Below, in pieces: positions 24,382 to 33,699 of a stretch of 64,000 bases of DNA. Origin of the DNA: Alphaproteobacteria bacterium (GTDB lineage Bacteria > Pseudomonadota > Alphaproteobacteria > CACIAM-22H2); NCBI GenBank assembly GCA_017308135.1, contig JAFKFM010000007.1:1-64000 (forward strand). The letters are read 5' to 3'. The first letter of the stretch is position 1, and each line of letters begins with the position of its first letter. The position numbers and the translations under genes were made by a program. The notes below the pieces were generated by a model that saw only the letters and a list, made by a program, of their open reading frames with translations, was not told where the DNA came from and did not search any database.

Positions 24382-26793
24382 ATGACGCCCCCCGCCGGCA
24401 CGGCCCTCGCCACGAAGCTGCCCAACCAGCAGCCATTGCCCGATGGGCTCGACGCCGAAGCGATGGTCGAGCTCTACAAGCAGATGGTGCTGCTGCGGAA
24501 ATTCGAGCTTGCGGCGCAGGTCGCGTGCCGGGCCGGTGAAACGCCGGGCTTCCTGCATCTTTATATCGGCGAGGAAGCGACCGCCGTCGGCATCTGCGCG
24601 CATCTTCAGTCCAGTGACTGGATCACGTCCACCCATCGCGGTCATGGTCATGCGCTCGCCAAGGGCATGGATCCGAAAATCCTGATGGCCGAGTTGTACG
24701 GCAAGCGCGATGGCTGCTGCGGCGGGCGCGGCGGCACGATGCATCTCTACGATCCGTCTGTCGGCTTGTTCGGCACGAACGGTTTGGTCGGCGGCGGCTT
24801 GCCCTCGGCGGTGGGGGCCGCGTTCAGCGCCAAATATCGCAAGTCGCGCGGCGTGTCGGTCGCGTTCTTCGGCGACGGCGCCACGAACCATGCGGCGTTC
24901 CATGAATCGCTGAACCTCGCCGGCGTGTTCGACGCCCCCGTCGTGTTCGTGTGCGAGAACAATCTCTACGCCACGGCGACGGCGCTGAAGAACGTGACGC
25001 GCAATCCCGAAATCGCGACGCGCGCCGCCGCTTACGGCATTCCCGGCGTGGCGGTCGACGGCAACGATGTGGTCGCGATGTGGCAGGCGGCGAACGAAGC
25101 GATCGCCAAGGCCCGCGCGGGCGGCGGGCCCACGCTGATCGAAGCCAAGACCTATCGCACCGTCGGCCATCACGAAGGCGACCCACTGACCGGCACCTAC
25201 CGCACGCAGGAGGAAGTCGATCATTGGAAGAAGAAGGATCCGGTCGACACGTTCCGCCGCCGCTTGATCGAAGATTTCGCGATCGTCACCGGCCGCACGC
25301 TCGACCAGATCGATGAGCAGATCGACAAGGATGTCGCCGCCGCGATCGAGTTCGCGCGCAATTCCGCCGAGCCCGATCCGGCGCTCGTGCATCTGCATGT
25401 CTTCGCCGAGCCGCTGAATCCCGGCGTGGCCCGCGCCGCCGCCGGAAAGCCGCTCGCGGAGGAAGTCGAGACGAGCTGGCTCGACGCCGTGCGCGACGGC
25501 ATCGCCGAAGAAATGCGCCGCAACCGCAACATCGTCTATTTCGGCGAAGGGACGGGCGAGCGCGGCGGCACCTTCGCGCACACCAAAAATCTCTATCAGG
25601 AATTCGGCGCCGCGCGGATGGTCGATACGCCGATCTCCGAACTCGGCTTCACCGGTGCGGCGTTGGGTTCGTCCGCCACGGGCGTGCGCGCCATCGCGGA
25701 CCTCATGTTCGCCGATTTCATGTTCGAAGCGGCGGGGCAGATCGCGTTGCAGGCCGCCAAGCTGCGCTACATGTCCAACGGCATGATGGAAGCGCCGATG
25801 GTGGTGCGCGTGGGCTCGGGCGCCGTGCGCTCGGCCGGTCCGCATCATAGCGGCACATATCATCCCGCCTGGGCGCATATTCCGGGCTTGGTCGTTTGCC
25901 TGCCCGCGACACCGGCCGACGCCAAGGGCTTGATGAAGACGGCGCTCAACGGCCGCGACCCGGTGTTGATGCTGGAAACCAAGGCGCTGTTCGCGACCAA
26001 GGGCCCGGTGCCCAAGGGCGATCATTACGTGCCCTTCGGCCTTGCGCGCATCGCGCGGACGGGCACGGACATCACCATCGCCAGCGCGGGGCAGCTTGTG
26101 CATCGTGCATTGGAAGCCGCCGAGATTTTGGCAAGCGAGGGCGTGTCGGTCGAAGTGATCGATCTGCGCACGATCCAGCCGCTCGACGTCGATACGGTGG
26201 CCGCAAGCGTGCGCAAGACGCATCGCCTGCTGGTCGTCGACGAAGGCTACGCGATGTTCGGCGTGGGGGCGGAACTCGCGCAATCGATCAACGAACTCGC
26301 TTTCGACGAGTTGGATGGCCCGGTCGCGCGTTTGCACACCGATCCGGTGCCGCACCCGTTTGCGCCCGTGCTGGAACGCGCGATGCTGGTGAACACCGAT
26401 GCGATCGCAAATGCCGTGCGCCGCACGATCGCCGGGCACGCCGATCCGATCCGCCGTTTGGGCCGCGAAGCGAACACGATGGCTGCACCCGTCGCGGCAC
26501 CGGTGAAGCCGGTCGCCGTCGCCAAGGCAGCACAAGTGCAAGAAGTGACGGTCGATGGCGAGCCGGTGAAGATGCCGTTCGGCGATTTGACCGTCAGCGA
26601 AGGCAAGCTGATCCGCTGGGTCGCGGCCGAAGGGGCGAAGGTGGAGCAGGGCGCCCTCGTTGCCGAAGTCGAAACCGACAAGGCGGTCGTCGAGATCGAA
26701 GCACCCGCCGCCGGCATCGTCGGCAAGCACCTCTTCCCCGAAGGCACCGTCGTGAAGATGGGCGCCACGCTAACCTCGATCCGGAGCAAGTGA
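24382..26793 (+). CDS. Thiamine-diphosphate 2-oxoacid/acetoin-type dehydrogenase, E1alpha-E1beta-lipoyl triple fusion
   Basis: An 803-residue fusion. Residues 25-330 are an E1alpha chain with the ThDP motif GDG (164-166) to NN (193-194) and the GHHEGDP region. Residues 345-675 are an E1beta chain (MVDTPISELGFTGAALG, then AAKLRYMSNGMMEAP). Residues 695-803 are a linker and a lipoyl domain whose acceptor is K767 in ETDKAVVEIEAP. Normally these are separate E1 subunits plus an E2 carrying lipoyl, binding and acyltransferase domains. Here no acyltransferase domain, E2 or E3 gene is found in the window. The reaction should be decarboxylation or cleavage of a 2-oxoacid or acyloin with acyl transfer to the built-in lipoyl arm. 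It lies between an SDR and a 2-hydroxyacid dehydrogenase in a TRAP-linked operon. Confidence 0.93.
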   Translation: MTPPAGTALATKLPNQQPLPDGLDAEAMVELYKQMVLLRKFELAAQVACRAGETPGFLHLYIGEEATAVGICAHLQSSDWITSTHRGHGHALAKGMDPKILMAELYGKRDGCCGGRGGTMHLYDPSVGLFGTNGLVGGGLPSAVGAAFSAKYRKSRGVSVAFFGDGATNHAAFHESLNLAGVFDAPVVFVCENNLYATATALKNVTRNPEIATRAAAYGIPGVAVDGNDVVAMWQAANEAIAKARAGGGPTLIEAKTYRTVGHHEGDPLTGTYRTQEEVDHWKKKDPVDTFRRRLIEDFAIVTGRTLDQIDEQIDKDVAAAIEFARNSAEPDPALVHLHVFAEPLNPGVARAAAGKPLAEEVETSWLDAVRDGIAEEMRRNRNIVYFGEGTGERGGTFAHTKNLYQEFGAARMVDTPISELGFTGAALGSSATGVRAIADLMFADFMFEAAGQIALQAAKLRYMSNGMMEAPMVVRVGSGAVRSAGPHHSGTYHPAWAHIPGLVVCLPATPADAKGLMKTALNGRDPVLMLETKALFATKGPVPKGDHYVPFGLARIARTGTDITIASAGQLVHRALEAAEILASEGVSVEVIDLRTIQPLDVDTVAASVRKTHRLLVVDEGYAMFGVGAELAQSINELAFDELDGPVARLHTDPVPHPFAPVLERAMLVNTDAIANAVRRTIAGHADPIRRLGREANTMAAPVAAPVKPVAVAKAAQVQEVTVDGEPVKMPFGDLTVSEGKLIRWVAAEGAKVEQGALVAEVETDKAVVEIEAPAAGIVGKHLFPEGTVVKMGATLTSIRSK

Positions 26794-26797
26794 CGCG

Positions 26798-27820
26798 ATG
26801 CTGGTCGTCCTCAGCCAATTTCCCCACGGCGTGCCGGATCTGGAGAAGCGCACGGCGCAAGGCCGCTGCGAGCTTTATATCCAGACCCGCGAGGAGGCGG
26901 AGACGAAGCCGATCCCGGCCGCGATCCGCGCCAAGGCCGATGCGATCGTCCATTACCCCGCGGGTACGACGATCGAAGGCAAGACTTCCGATTGGCCGAA
27001 CGTGCGCGCGGTGCTGCGCTCGGGCGTGGGCTACGACATGATCGATGTCGCGGCGTGGACCAAGCGCAATGTCGCCGTCTTCAACGTGCCCGATTACGGC
27101 ACGTCGGAAGTCGCCGATCACGCGATCGCGCTGATGCTGGCGCTGACGCGCGGCACGTCGAGCTATCACGACCTGATTCGCGCCAACCCGACGGCGAATT
27201 GGCACCATTTGAAAGCGCCGGTCGTGCGCCGCCTGCGCGGCTGCACCTTCGGCGTCGTCGGCTTGGGGCGTATCGGCTTGGCGGCGGCGCTGCGCGCGCG
27301 CGCCTTCGGCATGGATATCGCCTTCTGCGATCCGTTCCAGCCCGCCGGCTACGAAATCGCGGTGGGTGCCAAGCGCGTCAAAACGCCCGCCGAACTCGCG
27401 GCGATTTCCGACGTGTTGTCGATCCATGCGCCCTCGGCGCCCGAAACCGCCGGATTGATCGGCAAGGACGTTTTCGCCAAGGCCAAGAAGGGCCTGGTGC
27501 TGATCAACACCGCGCGCGGCGCCATCGTCGATCTCGAAGCGCTTTACGACGCGCTCAAATCCAAGCGCGTCGCCGCCGCCGGTCTCGACGTGCTGCCGGA
27601 GGAACCGGCCAATCCGAACAACCGCCTCGTGCGCGCGTTTCTGGCGCGCGAGGCTTGGCTCGAAGGGCGCTTGACCCTAAGCCCGCACGCCGCCTTCTAC
27701 AGCCCCGCTTCGCTGGTCGACATGCGCGTGAGTTCGCTCACCAACGTGCTCGCCCATCTCGAAACGGGCTCGCTCGCCGCCTGCGTCAACGCGGCGCAAC
27801 TGAAAACGAAAAGCAAATAA
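26798..27820 (+). CDS. D-2-hydroxyacid dehydrogenase family protein (CtBP-like)
   Basis: A 340-residue NAD-dependent dehydrogenase. The cofactor-binding motif is GVVGLGRIGLAAALRARAFG near residue 150. Catalytic positions are Arg in NTARGAIVDLEAL, Glu in LDVLPEEPANPNN and His in LSPHAAFYS. It lies 4 bases after the E1 fusion gene and 18 bases before the TRAP binding protein, so it belongs to the same catabolic operon and probably links hydroxy- and keto-acids for the fusion enzyme. Confidence 0.9.
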   Translation: MLVVLSQFPHGVPDLEKRTAQGRCELYIQTREEAETKPIPAAIRAKADAIVHYPAGTTIEGKTSDWPNVRAVLRSGVGYDMIDVAAWTKRNVAVFNVPDYGTSEVADHAIALMLALTRGTSSYHDLIRANPTANWHHLKAPVVRRLRGCTFGVVGLGRIGLAAALRARAFGMDIAFCDPFQPAGYEIAVGAKRVKTPAELAAISDVLSIHAPSAPETAGLIGKDVFAKAKKGLVLINTARGAIVDLEALYDALKSKRVAAAGLDVLPEEPANPNNRLVRAFLAREAWLEGRLTLSPHAAFYSPASLVDMRVSSLTNVLAHLETGSLAACVNAAQLKTKSK

Positions 27821-27838
27821 CCCCGAGGGAGGAAAGCC

Positions 27839-28861
27839 GTGAAACTCAAAGTCCTGGCACTTGCCGCTTTCGCCGCGGTCGGCCTCTCGGCCGCCGCCGC
27901 AGACGCCCAGCAAAAGACGACGCTCCGCTTTTCGATCGGCGCACCCGATTCGATGGGCGGCGAAATCCTGGGCATGAAGGCGCTCAAGGAATACGTCGAG
28001 TTCCGCAGCAGCGGGCAGCTCGAGATCCGTCTGTTCTTCAACACGCTGGGCGGCTCGTTGCAGCTGACCGAGCAGGTGAAGAACGGCACGCTGGAAATGG
28101 CGCTGACCGACGATTCGGTGCTCGGCTCCTTCCATAAGCCGATGCAAGCCTTCCAGATCCCGTATCTGTTCCCGTCCTCGCCGGTCGCGTGGGAATTCAT
28201 GACCAGCCCGTTCATGAAGGAAATGACCGAGGATATGCGCAAGGCGACGGGTATCCGCACGCTGGCGCTTTCGGAGAACGGGTTCCGCAACCTGACCAAC
28301 AACGTGCGCGAAATCAAAGGCCCGGACGATCTGAAGGGCCTGAAGATGCGCACGATGCAAAGCCAGGTCTACGTGAACTTCATGCGCTCGATGGGCGCAT
28401 CGGCCACGCCGATCGCGTGGCCCGAACTGGTGCCGGCGCTCAAGCAGAACGTCGTCGACGGTCAGGAAAACGCCGCCGCGACGATCTGGGACGGCAAGCT
28501 GTTCGAAGTGCAGAAGTTCATGAGCGTGAACGAGCATATCTTCGGCATGCATCTGATCATCATCAACGACCGCGTGTTCAACGGCCTGTCGGCGGACCAC
28601 AAGCAGATCCTGATGGACGGTGCGCGCATGCACGCCGAAGTCGCCAACTCGCGCAAGGCGATGGACTCGCTGCAGGCGATCGACAAGATCCGCCAGCAGG
28701 GCACCAAGGTCTACGTGAACACGCCGACCGAGAAGGAAGCGTTCCGCAAGGCGTCGCAAGGTGCGGTGATCGAGTTCATCGCCTCGCAGGCCGGCAAGGA
28801 CGTCGTCGACAAGCTGCTCGTGGCGGTCGAAGACTCCAAGCGCCGCGTCTACGGTCAGTAA
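27839..28861 (+). CDS. TRAP transporter substrate-binding protein DctP
   Basis: A 340-residue periplasmic receptor with a Sec signal (LKVLALAAFAAVGLSAAAADAQQ). It shows the DctP pattern of FRNLTNNVREIKGPDDLKGLKMR, in which the Arg binds the ligand's carboxylate, and PELVPALKQNVVDGQENAAATIW. The start is a GTG with GAGGGAGGAAA immediately upstream. It delivers an organic acid, probably a hydroxy- or keto-acid, to the DctQ/DctM pair that follows. Confidence 0.94.
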   Translation: MKLKVLALAAFAAVGLSAAAADAQQKTTLRFSIGAPDSMGGEILGMKALKEYVEFRSSGQLEIRLFFNTLGGSLQLTEQVKNGTLEMALTDDSVLGSFHKPMQAFQIPYLFPSSPVAWEFMTSPFMKEMTEDMRKATGIRTLALSENGFRNLTNNVREIKGPDDLKGLKMRTMQSQVYVNFMRSMGASATPIAWPELVPALKQNVVDGQENAAATIWDGKLFEVQKFMSVNEHIFGMHLIIINDRVFNGLSADHKQILMDGARMHAEVANSRKAMDSLQAIDKIRQQGTKVYVNTPTEKEAFRKASQGAVIEFIASQAGKDVVDKLLVAVEDSKRRVYGQ

Positions 28862-28880
28862 CGTATAGGGCGCGGAAAAC

Positions 28881-29363
28881 ATGAACGCGATCCGCGCATT
28901 CGCGAAAGGCCTGTCGGCGGCGTGCGATCACGCCGCCGGCTGGCTGCTCGCGATTCTCGTCGTGCTCAACGGCGTCAGCGTCTATATGCGCTACGTCGCG
29001 GTCGACTCGATCTCGTGGAGCGAGGAGGCGATCCGCTACATCGCGATCTGGATCACCTTCCTCGGCTCCGTCGCCGCGAGCTGGGCGGACGAGCATCTCG
29101 ACATGAACCTGTTCGGCGAGGTCGAGAACGCCACGTTTCAGGCCTGGCATAAATCGCTGCTGCACTTGCTGAACGTCGTCTTCTGCGTCGTGCTGACCTG
29201 GCAGGGCCTGATCTATTGCCAGCTCAACGGCGCGCAAACCGCACCCACGACCGGCCTGCCGATGATCTGGATCTATTCCTCGATCGCGTTCGGCGGGGCG
29301 GCGCTCACCTTCATCCATCTCGTCAAGGCGGCGGATTCCCTGCTGTCGAGGCCGCGCGCGTGA
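28881..29363 (+). CDS. TRAP transporter small permease DctQ
   Basis: A 160-residue membrane protein with four segments. The family pattern is visible in the first helices (AGWLLAILVVLNGVSVYMRYV, then SWSEEAIRYIAIWITFLGS). Its stop overlaps the GTG start of DctM, so the two are translated together. Confidence 0.91.
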   Translation: MNAIRAFAKGLSAACDHAAGWLLAILVVLNGVSVYMRYVAVDSISWSEEAIRYIAIWITFLGSVAASWADEHLDMNLFGEVENATFQAWHKSLLHLLNVVFCVVLTWQGLIYCQLNGAQTAPTTGLPMIWIYSSIAFGGAALTFIHLVKAADSLLSRPRA

Positions 29364-30646
29364 CCACGATTCTCATCCTTCTGACCGCGACCTTGTTCGT
29401 CGGCATGCCGGTCGCCTTCGCGTTCGGCCTCTCCTCGATCTTCGCGTTGATGTACGACGGCTACGGGCTGCTCAACGTCGCCTCGCGCATGTTCGCCGGG
29501 CTCGACAGTTTCGTCCTGCTCGCGGCCCCGTTCTATATCCTGGCCGGCGAGATCATGAATCGCGGCGGCATCTCGGAACGATTGATCGAGCTGTCGCGCA
29601 TTCTGGTCGGCCGTATCAAGGGCGGGACCGCCTACGCCGCGATCGTCGCGGCGGTGATGTTCTCCGGCATTTCGGGCACGGCGGTCGCGGATATCGCCGC
29701 ACTCGGGCAGATCTTCATCAACGCGATGCCCAAGGAAGGCTATTCGAAGGCCTTCGCGGCGGCGCTGATCACGGCGGCGTCGGTGATCGGGCCGATCATT
29801 CCGCCGTCGGTCATCATGGTGCTTTACGCCGCCGTTTCCGACATTTCGGTGCTGAACCTGTTCCTCGCCGGCATCGTGCCGGGCCTGCTGCTGGGCTTGG
29901 CCTGCGGTGGCGTCGTGTTCTGGAAGGGCATCAAAGGCGAATTGCCCGTGTCGCAGATCGACGTGCCGCGCGAACATTACGGCCGCGTCGCCCGCGAAGG
30001 CACGATCGTGCTGAGCCTGCCCGCCTTCATCGTGTTTGGCACCACGTCGGGCGTGTTCACCGCGACGGAAGCGGGCGGCATCGCGGTGATCTACGCGATC
30101 ATCCTGTCGACTTTCGTGTTCCGCTCGCTGGATCGCAAAGGCGCGATGCTGGCGTTGCGCAACGCCGCGCGCTTGACCGCGTCGCTGTTCCTGTTGATCG
30201 CGACGGTGGAAATCGTCAACTACGTGCTGATCATGGCCGGGATCGGCGAATGGACGGCGGGCCTCGCCACAGCTTTCGCCGGCAATCCGCAGCTTTTCAT
30301 GATCGTCTGCGTTCTGGTGTTCCTGCTGATCGGCTTGGCGCTGGATGCAGGCCCCGCGTTGCTGCTGCTCGCGCCGTTCCTGCTGCCGGTCACGCGCCAG
30401 ATGGGCATCGACGACATCCATTTCTCGATGGTGATGATCGTCTGCTGCACGCTGGGGCTGATCTCGCCGCCCGTGGGCATCTGCCTGTTCGTCGCGTGCA
30501 AGATCGGGAACCTGACCCTGCGCCAGCTGTGGCACGAATTGCGCTGGTTCTTCTACGCGCAGATCGGCGCCATCATTGTGATGGTCTATTTCCCGATCCT
30601 GTCGACCGGCCTGCCGCGACTGGTCCGCGGCTACGGGGGCGGCTAG
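29360..30646 (+). CDS. TRAP transporter large permease DctM
   Basis: A 428-residue permease with about 12 segments, the sodium-coupled channel of the TRAP system. Typical stretches are LAAPFYILAGEIMNRGGISERLIEL, MFSGISGTAVADIAALGQI and SVIGPIIPPSVIMVLYA. The start is the GTG at 29360, inside the DctQ stop (GTGA). It ends the GntR-linked operon. Its stop shares four bases (CTAG) with the stop of the convergent ABC permease. Confidence 0.95.
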   Translation: MTTILILLTATLFVGMPVAFAFGLSSIFALMYDGYGLLNVASRMFAGLDSFVLLAAPFYILAGEIMNRGGISERLIELSRILVGRIKGGTAYAAIVAAVMFSGISGTAVADIAALGQIFINAMPKEGYSKAFAAALITAASVIGPIIPPSVIMVLYAAVSDISVLNLFLAGIVPGLLLGLACGGVVFWKGIKGELPVSQIDVPREHYGRVAREGTIVLSLPAFIVFGTTSGVFTATEAGGIAVIYAIILSTFVFRSLDRKGAMLALRNAARLTASLFLLIATVEIVNYVLIMAGIGEWTAGLATAFAGNPQLFMIVCVLVFLLIGLALDAGPALLLLAPFLLPVTRQMGIDDIHFSMVMIVCCTLGLISPPVGICLFVACKIGNLTLRQLWHELRWFFYAQIGAIIVMVYFPILSTGLPRLVRGYGGG

Positions 30647-31476
30647 CCCTTAACCGCCCCGGCCGTCAGCGCGTTGACGAGGTGGCGTTCGAGGAACGCG
30701 AACATCACCATCACCGGAACGGCGGCGATCATCGCGGCGGCCATCAGTTCGTTCCATTGGACCCGGTATTCGCCGACCATGTTGGCGATGCCGACCGACA
30801 GTACGAACATCGACGGATCGGTCGTCAGCACCAGCGCCCAGACATAGGCGTTCCACGAGATCAGGAACGTGAACAGCGCGACCGCGACCAGACCGGGCCG
30901 CGCCAGCGGCAAAATCACGCGCCAGAGCGTGGTGATGCGCGAAGCGCCATCGACGATCGCGGCCTCGTCGATTTCCAGCGGGATCGAGCGGAAGAAGCCG
31001 ATCAGCATCCACACGCTGAACGGCAGCGCGAACGAGCTATAGGCCAGGATCAGCGACAGATGGCTGTTGATCAGCCCCAATTCCGACATCAGGCGGAAAT
31101 AGGGAATGATCAGCAGCGTCTCGGGCAGCATTTTCGTGAACAGCAGGAACACGATCAACGCGCCCGCCCCCTTGATGTGGAAGCGCGTGAAGCCGTAGGC
31201 CGCAAAGGTCGCCAGCGCCACCGACAGCAGCGTCGATCCCAGCGATACGATCAGCGAATTGAGGAAGTAGCGCGCGAAGGGACGTTCGACCAGCAGCGTG
31301 CGGAACGCCTCGAGGCTCCAATTCGCCGAATAGAAGGCCGGCGGCGACAGGAACACTTCGCTTTGCGGCTTCAACGCGGTGTTGAGCATCCAATAGAACG
31401 GGAAGACCGTCACCACGGCCGCGATCAGGATCGCGATCCACAGACCCGCTTGGCCCAAGGGGGAGGTGCGGTTCAT
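30643..31476 (-). CDS. Carbohydrate ABC transporter permease (MalG type)
   Basis: A 277-residue membrane subunit with six segments. The EAA loop reads LEIDEAAIVDGASRITTLW and the tail is NALTAGAVKG, typical of MalG proteins. The start at 31476 overlaps the other permease by 4 bases. It is the last gene of the operon at 34833-30643. Confidence 0.94.
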   Translation of the reverse strand: MNRTSPLGQAGLWIAILIAAVVTVFPFYWMLNTALKPQSEVFLSPPAFYSANWSLEAFRTLLVERPFARYFLNSLIVSLGSTLLSVALATFAAYGFTRFHIKGAGALIVFLLFTKMLPETLLIIPYFRLMSELGLINSHLSLILAYSSFALPFSVWMLIGFFRSIPLEIDEAAIVDGASRITTLWRVILPLARPGLVAVALFTFLISWNAYVWALVLTTDPSMFVLSVGIANMVGEYRVQWNELMAAAMIAAVPVMVMFAFLERHLVNALTAGAVKG

Positions 31477-32405
31477 CGGCGGTCGTCCTCTTGGCCCACG
31501 CGGGTGATGCGCAGATACATCGCGGCGAAGATCAGCACCATCAGCAGCAGCAACACGCCGATCGCCGCCGCCTCGCCGAAGCGATTGGCGCGGAACGCGG
31601 TGTTGTAGAGCAAGGCGGGCAGCACTTCGGTCGCCCCCGCCGGGCCGCCGCCGGTCATGATGCCGATAATGTCGTAGTGGCGGACGACATTGATGATGTC
31701 GAGCGTCGAGGCGACGACCAGCAGATATTTGAGGTTCGGCAGCGTGATGAAACGGAATTTCTGCCAGGTCGTGGCGCCGTCGATCTCGGCGGCTTCGTAT
31801 TGCTCGGCCGGGATCGTCTGTAGGCCCGCCAATGTCAGCAGCATGATGAAGGGCACGCCGCGCCAGATCTCGACCGTCGTCACGGCCGCGAAGGCGGTGC
31901 CCGGCGTGCCGAGCCAGGCGACGGGGGCGGAAATGAGTCCGGCCGATTGCAGAATGTAGTTGATCACGCCGAATTGCGGTTCGAGCAGCCACAGCCAAAT
32001 CGTGGCACCGACGGCCGCCGCGACCATCCAGGGTGTCAGGAACAGCACGCGCAACGCGGTGCGCGCGAAGGTGATCTTGTTGAGGGCCAGCGCCAGCAGC
32101 AGGCCGAGCACCACATGGGCGACGACCGAAATCGACACGAAGCCGAGCGAAACGCGCAGCGAATGCCAGAACGCCTCGTCCTCCAGTACGCGGACGTAAT
32201 TCGCGAAGCCGACGAAGGTTGAATTCAAACCACGGATACGCTGGAAGCTGGTCCAGAAGGCGTGGAACAGCGGCAGCACGATGACCGCCGCCAGGAACAG
32301 CAGCGTGGGCGCCAGGAACAGATAGCCGTGCCAGCGTTCGCGCGCGAGACCCCGCCCGGTCCAAGCCCGGGCGGGGATGTTCGTCGTGGTGGTCGTGTTC
32401 GACAT
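31473..32405 (-). CDS. Carbohydrate ABC transporter permease (MalF type)
   Basis: A 310-residue membrane subunit. The EAA loop reads AEQYEAAEIDGATTWQKF, preceded by six hydrophobic segments starting with LFLAPTLLFLAAVIVLPLFHAF. The ATG shares one base with the stop of the binding-protein gene (TAATG). As in the first importer of this window, no ATPase gene is present. Confidence 0.94.
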   Translation of the reverse strand: MSNTTTTTNIPARAWTGRGLARERWHGYLFLAPTLLFLAAVIVLPLFHAFWTSFQRIRGLNSTFVGFANYVRVLEDEAFWHSLRVSLGFVSISVVAHVVLGLLLALALNKITFARTALRVLFLTPWMVAAAVGATIWLWLLEPQFGVINYILQSAGLISAPVAWLGTPGTAFAAVTTVEIWRGVPFIMLLTLAGLQTIPAEQYEAAEIDGATTWQKFRFITLPNLKYLLVVASTLDIINVVRHYDIIGIMTGGGPAGATEVLPALLYNTAFRANRFGEAAAIGVLLLLMVLIFAAMYLRITRVGQEDDRR

Positions 32406-33661
32406 TACTGACGCAGCTTGCGCGTCACGCGAACGTCGAGATCGCGGAAGATCTCGTCGGTGCGCGCGGGCTCCAGCAGCGCCTTCTGCACCGCGTCGAC
32501 GATATCGTTGACGGCGATGTCGGCCCAGGCCGGATGCGGCAGCGGGTAGGAGCGCGCATTGGCGCCGATGCGCACGAACTCCGCCAGCATCGGATCGGCC
32601 TTCAACTCGGGCTCGTTTACCAGATCGCGGCGCAGCGGCATCCAGTTCGCCTTCACGGCGCGCTGGATCGCCCATTTCTTATCCATGTCGAACTTGATGA
32701 AGCGCCACGCCTGTTCGGGATAGCGGCAGCTTTGCGAGATCGAATGCGCCGACACGCTGGCGAGCGTGGGCGCGTTGGGGATATTCGCGGGCATCGGGGC
32801 CACGAACATCTTGCCTTCGATCGCGGGGTTGTCGCCGATCACTTTGGCGATCGACCAATAGGCGTTGCGCATCGTGGCGATCTTGCCTTGCGCGAACAGC
32901 ACGGTCTGTTCGAGGTAGTTGGTCGTCGTGGGGGCGGGCGACGCCACACCTTCCTTGGTGAACAGGCCCAGATAGAACTTGATCGCTTCCAGCGATTTCG
33001 GGTTCTTGGCGAAGGTCGCCTCGGTCATGTCGGCGTTGAACGCTTCGCCGCCATTGCCCCAAATCCAGGTCAGCAACACGCGCGTCGTCGTGTCGGTCTT
33101 GCCGCCCAGAATGCTGGTCGCCCAGCGATCCGGCCCGGTCAGCGCCTTCGCCCAGCGCAGATATTCGTCCCAGGTCTTGGGCGGGTTCTTGGGATCGAGC
33201 CCGGCCTTCTCGACCAGTTCGCGGTTATAGACTTCGGCGTAGGTGCCGCCCCAATTCGGCAGGCCGTAGAGCTTGCCTTCCCACTTCGCGGCCGACAGCA
33301 TTTCCGGCGCCCAGGCGTCGCGGAACGAGGCGGGCTCCTTCGCCCACAAATCGTCCATCGGGCGCAGATAGCCTTCGGCGGCGGCGGTCGTGAGGTCGAC
33401 GGCGACGACGCAGGGCGCTTGGCGCGCCTGGGCCGAGGCGACGAATTTCGTCCAATGGTCGCGGCGCGCGACCAGGATCGGTTCGACCTTCACGTCCGGA
33501 TTCGCGGCTTCGAACTCGGCGATCGTCTGTTTCCAGATCGGCTCGTATTGCGATTCGGTCAGGTTCGGCGTCTGCCATTGGATGGTGACGCGGTTCTGGG
33601 CGGCGGCGGGGCCGGCCAGTGCGATCACCGCGACGGCGGCGAGCAGGGCATTACGCGACAT
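32405..33661 (-). CDS. Sugar-binding protein of an ABC importer
   Basis: A 418-residue family 1 periplasmic binding protein with a Sec signal (LLAAVAVIALAGPAAAQ). The mature part starts RVTIQWQTPNLTESQYEPIWKQ. The ATG at 33661 is chosen because it opens the signal peptide and has AGGAGG upstream; an in-frame ATG 48 bases upstream is less likely. It sits between an enolase-superfamily sugar-acid enzyme and the two permeases, so a sugar acid or related sugar is the likely ligand. Confidence 0.92.
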   Translation of the reverse strand: MSRNALLAAVAVIALAGPAAAQNRVTIQWQTPNLTESQYEPIWKQTIAEFEAANPDVKVEPILVARRDHWTKFVASAQARQAPCVVAVDLTTAAAEGYLRPMDDLWAKEPASFRDAWAPEMLSAAKWEGKLYGLPNWGGTYAEVYNRELVEKAGLDPKNPPKTWDEYLRWAKALTGPDRWATSILGGKTDTTTRVLLTWIWGNGGEAFNADMTEATFAKNPKSLEAIKFYLGLFTKEGVASPAPTTTNYLEQTVLFAQGKIATMRNAYWSIAKVIGDNPAIEGKMFVAPMPANIPNAPTLASVSAHSISQSCRYPEQAWRFIKFDMDKKWAIQRAVKANWMPLRRDLVNEPELKADPMLAEFVRIGANARSYPLPHPAWADIAVNDIVDAVQKALLEPARTDEIFRDLDVRVTRKLRQ

Positions 33662-33699
33662 GGGGTTCCTCCTTTTATGAGTTGTTTGGTTATTGTCGT

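Noticed and set aside
23509-26730. A 1073-codon open frame on the minus strand opposite the GntR end, SDR and E1 fusion genes
   Set aside because: It is a mirror frame of high-GC codons: rich in Arg, Asp and His, without any recognisable family, while the plus strand encodes three clear enzymes.
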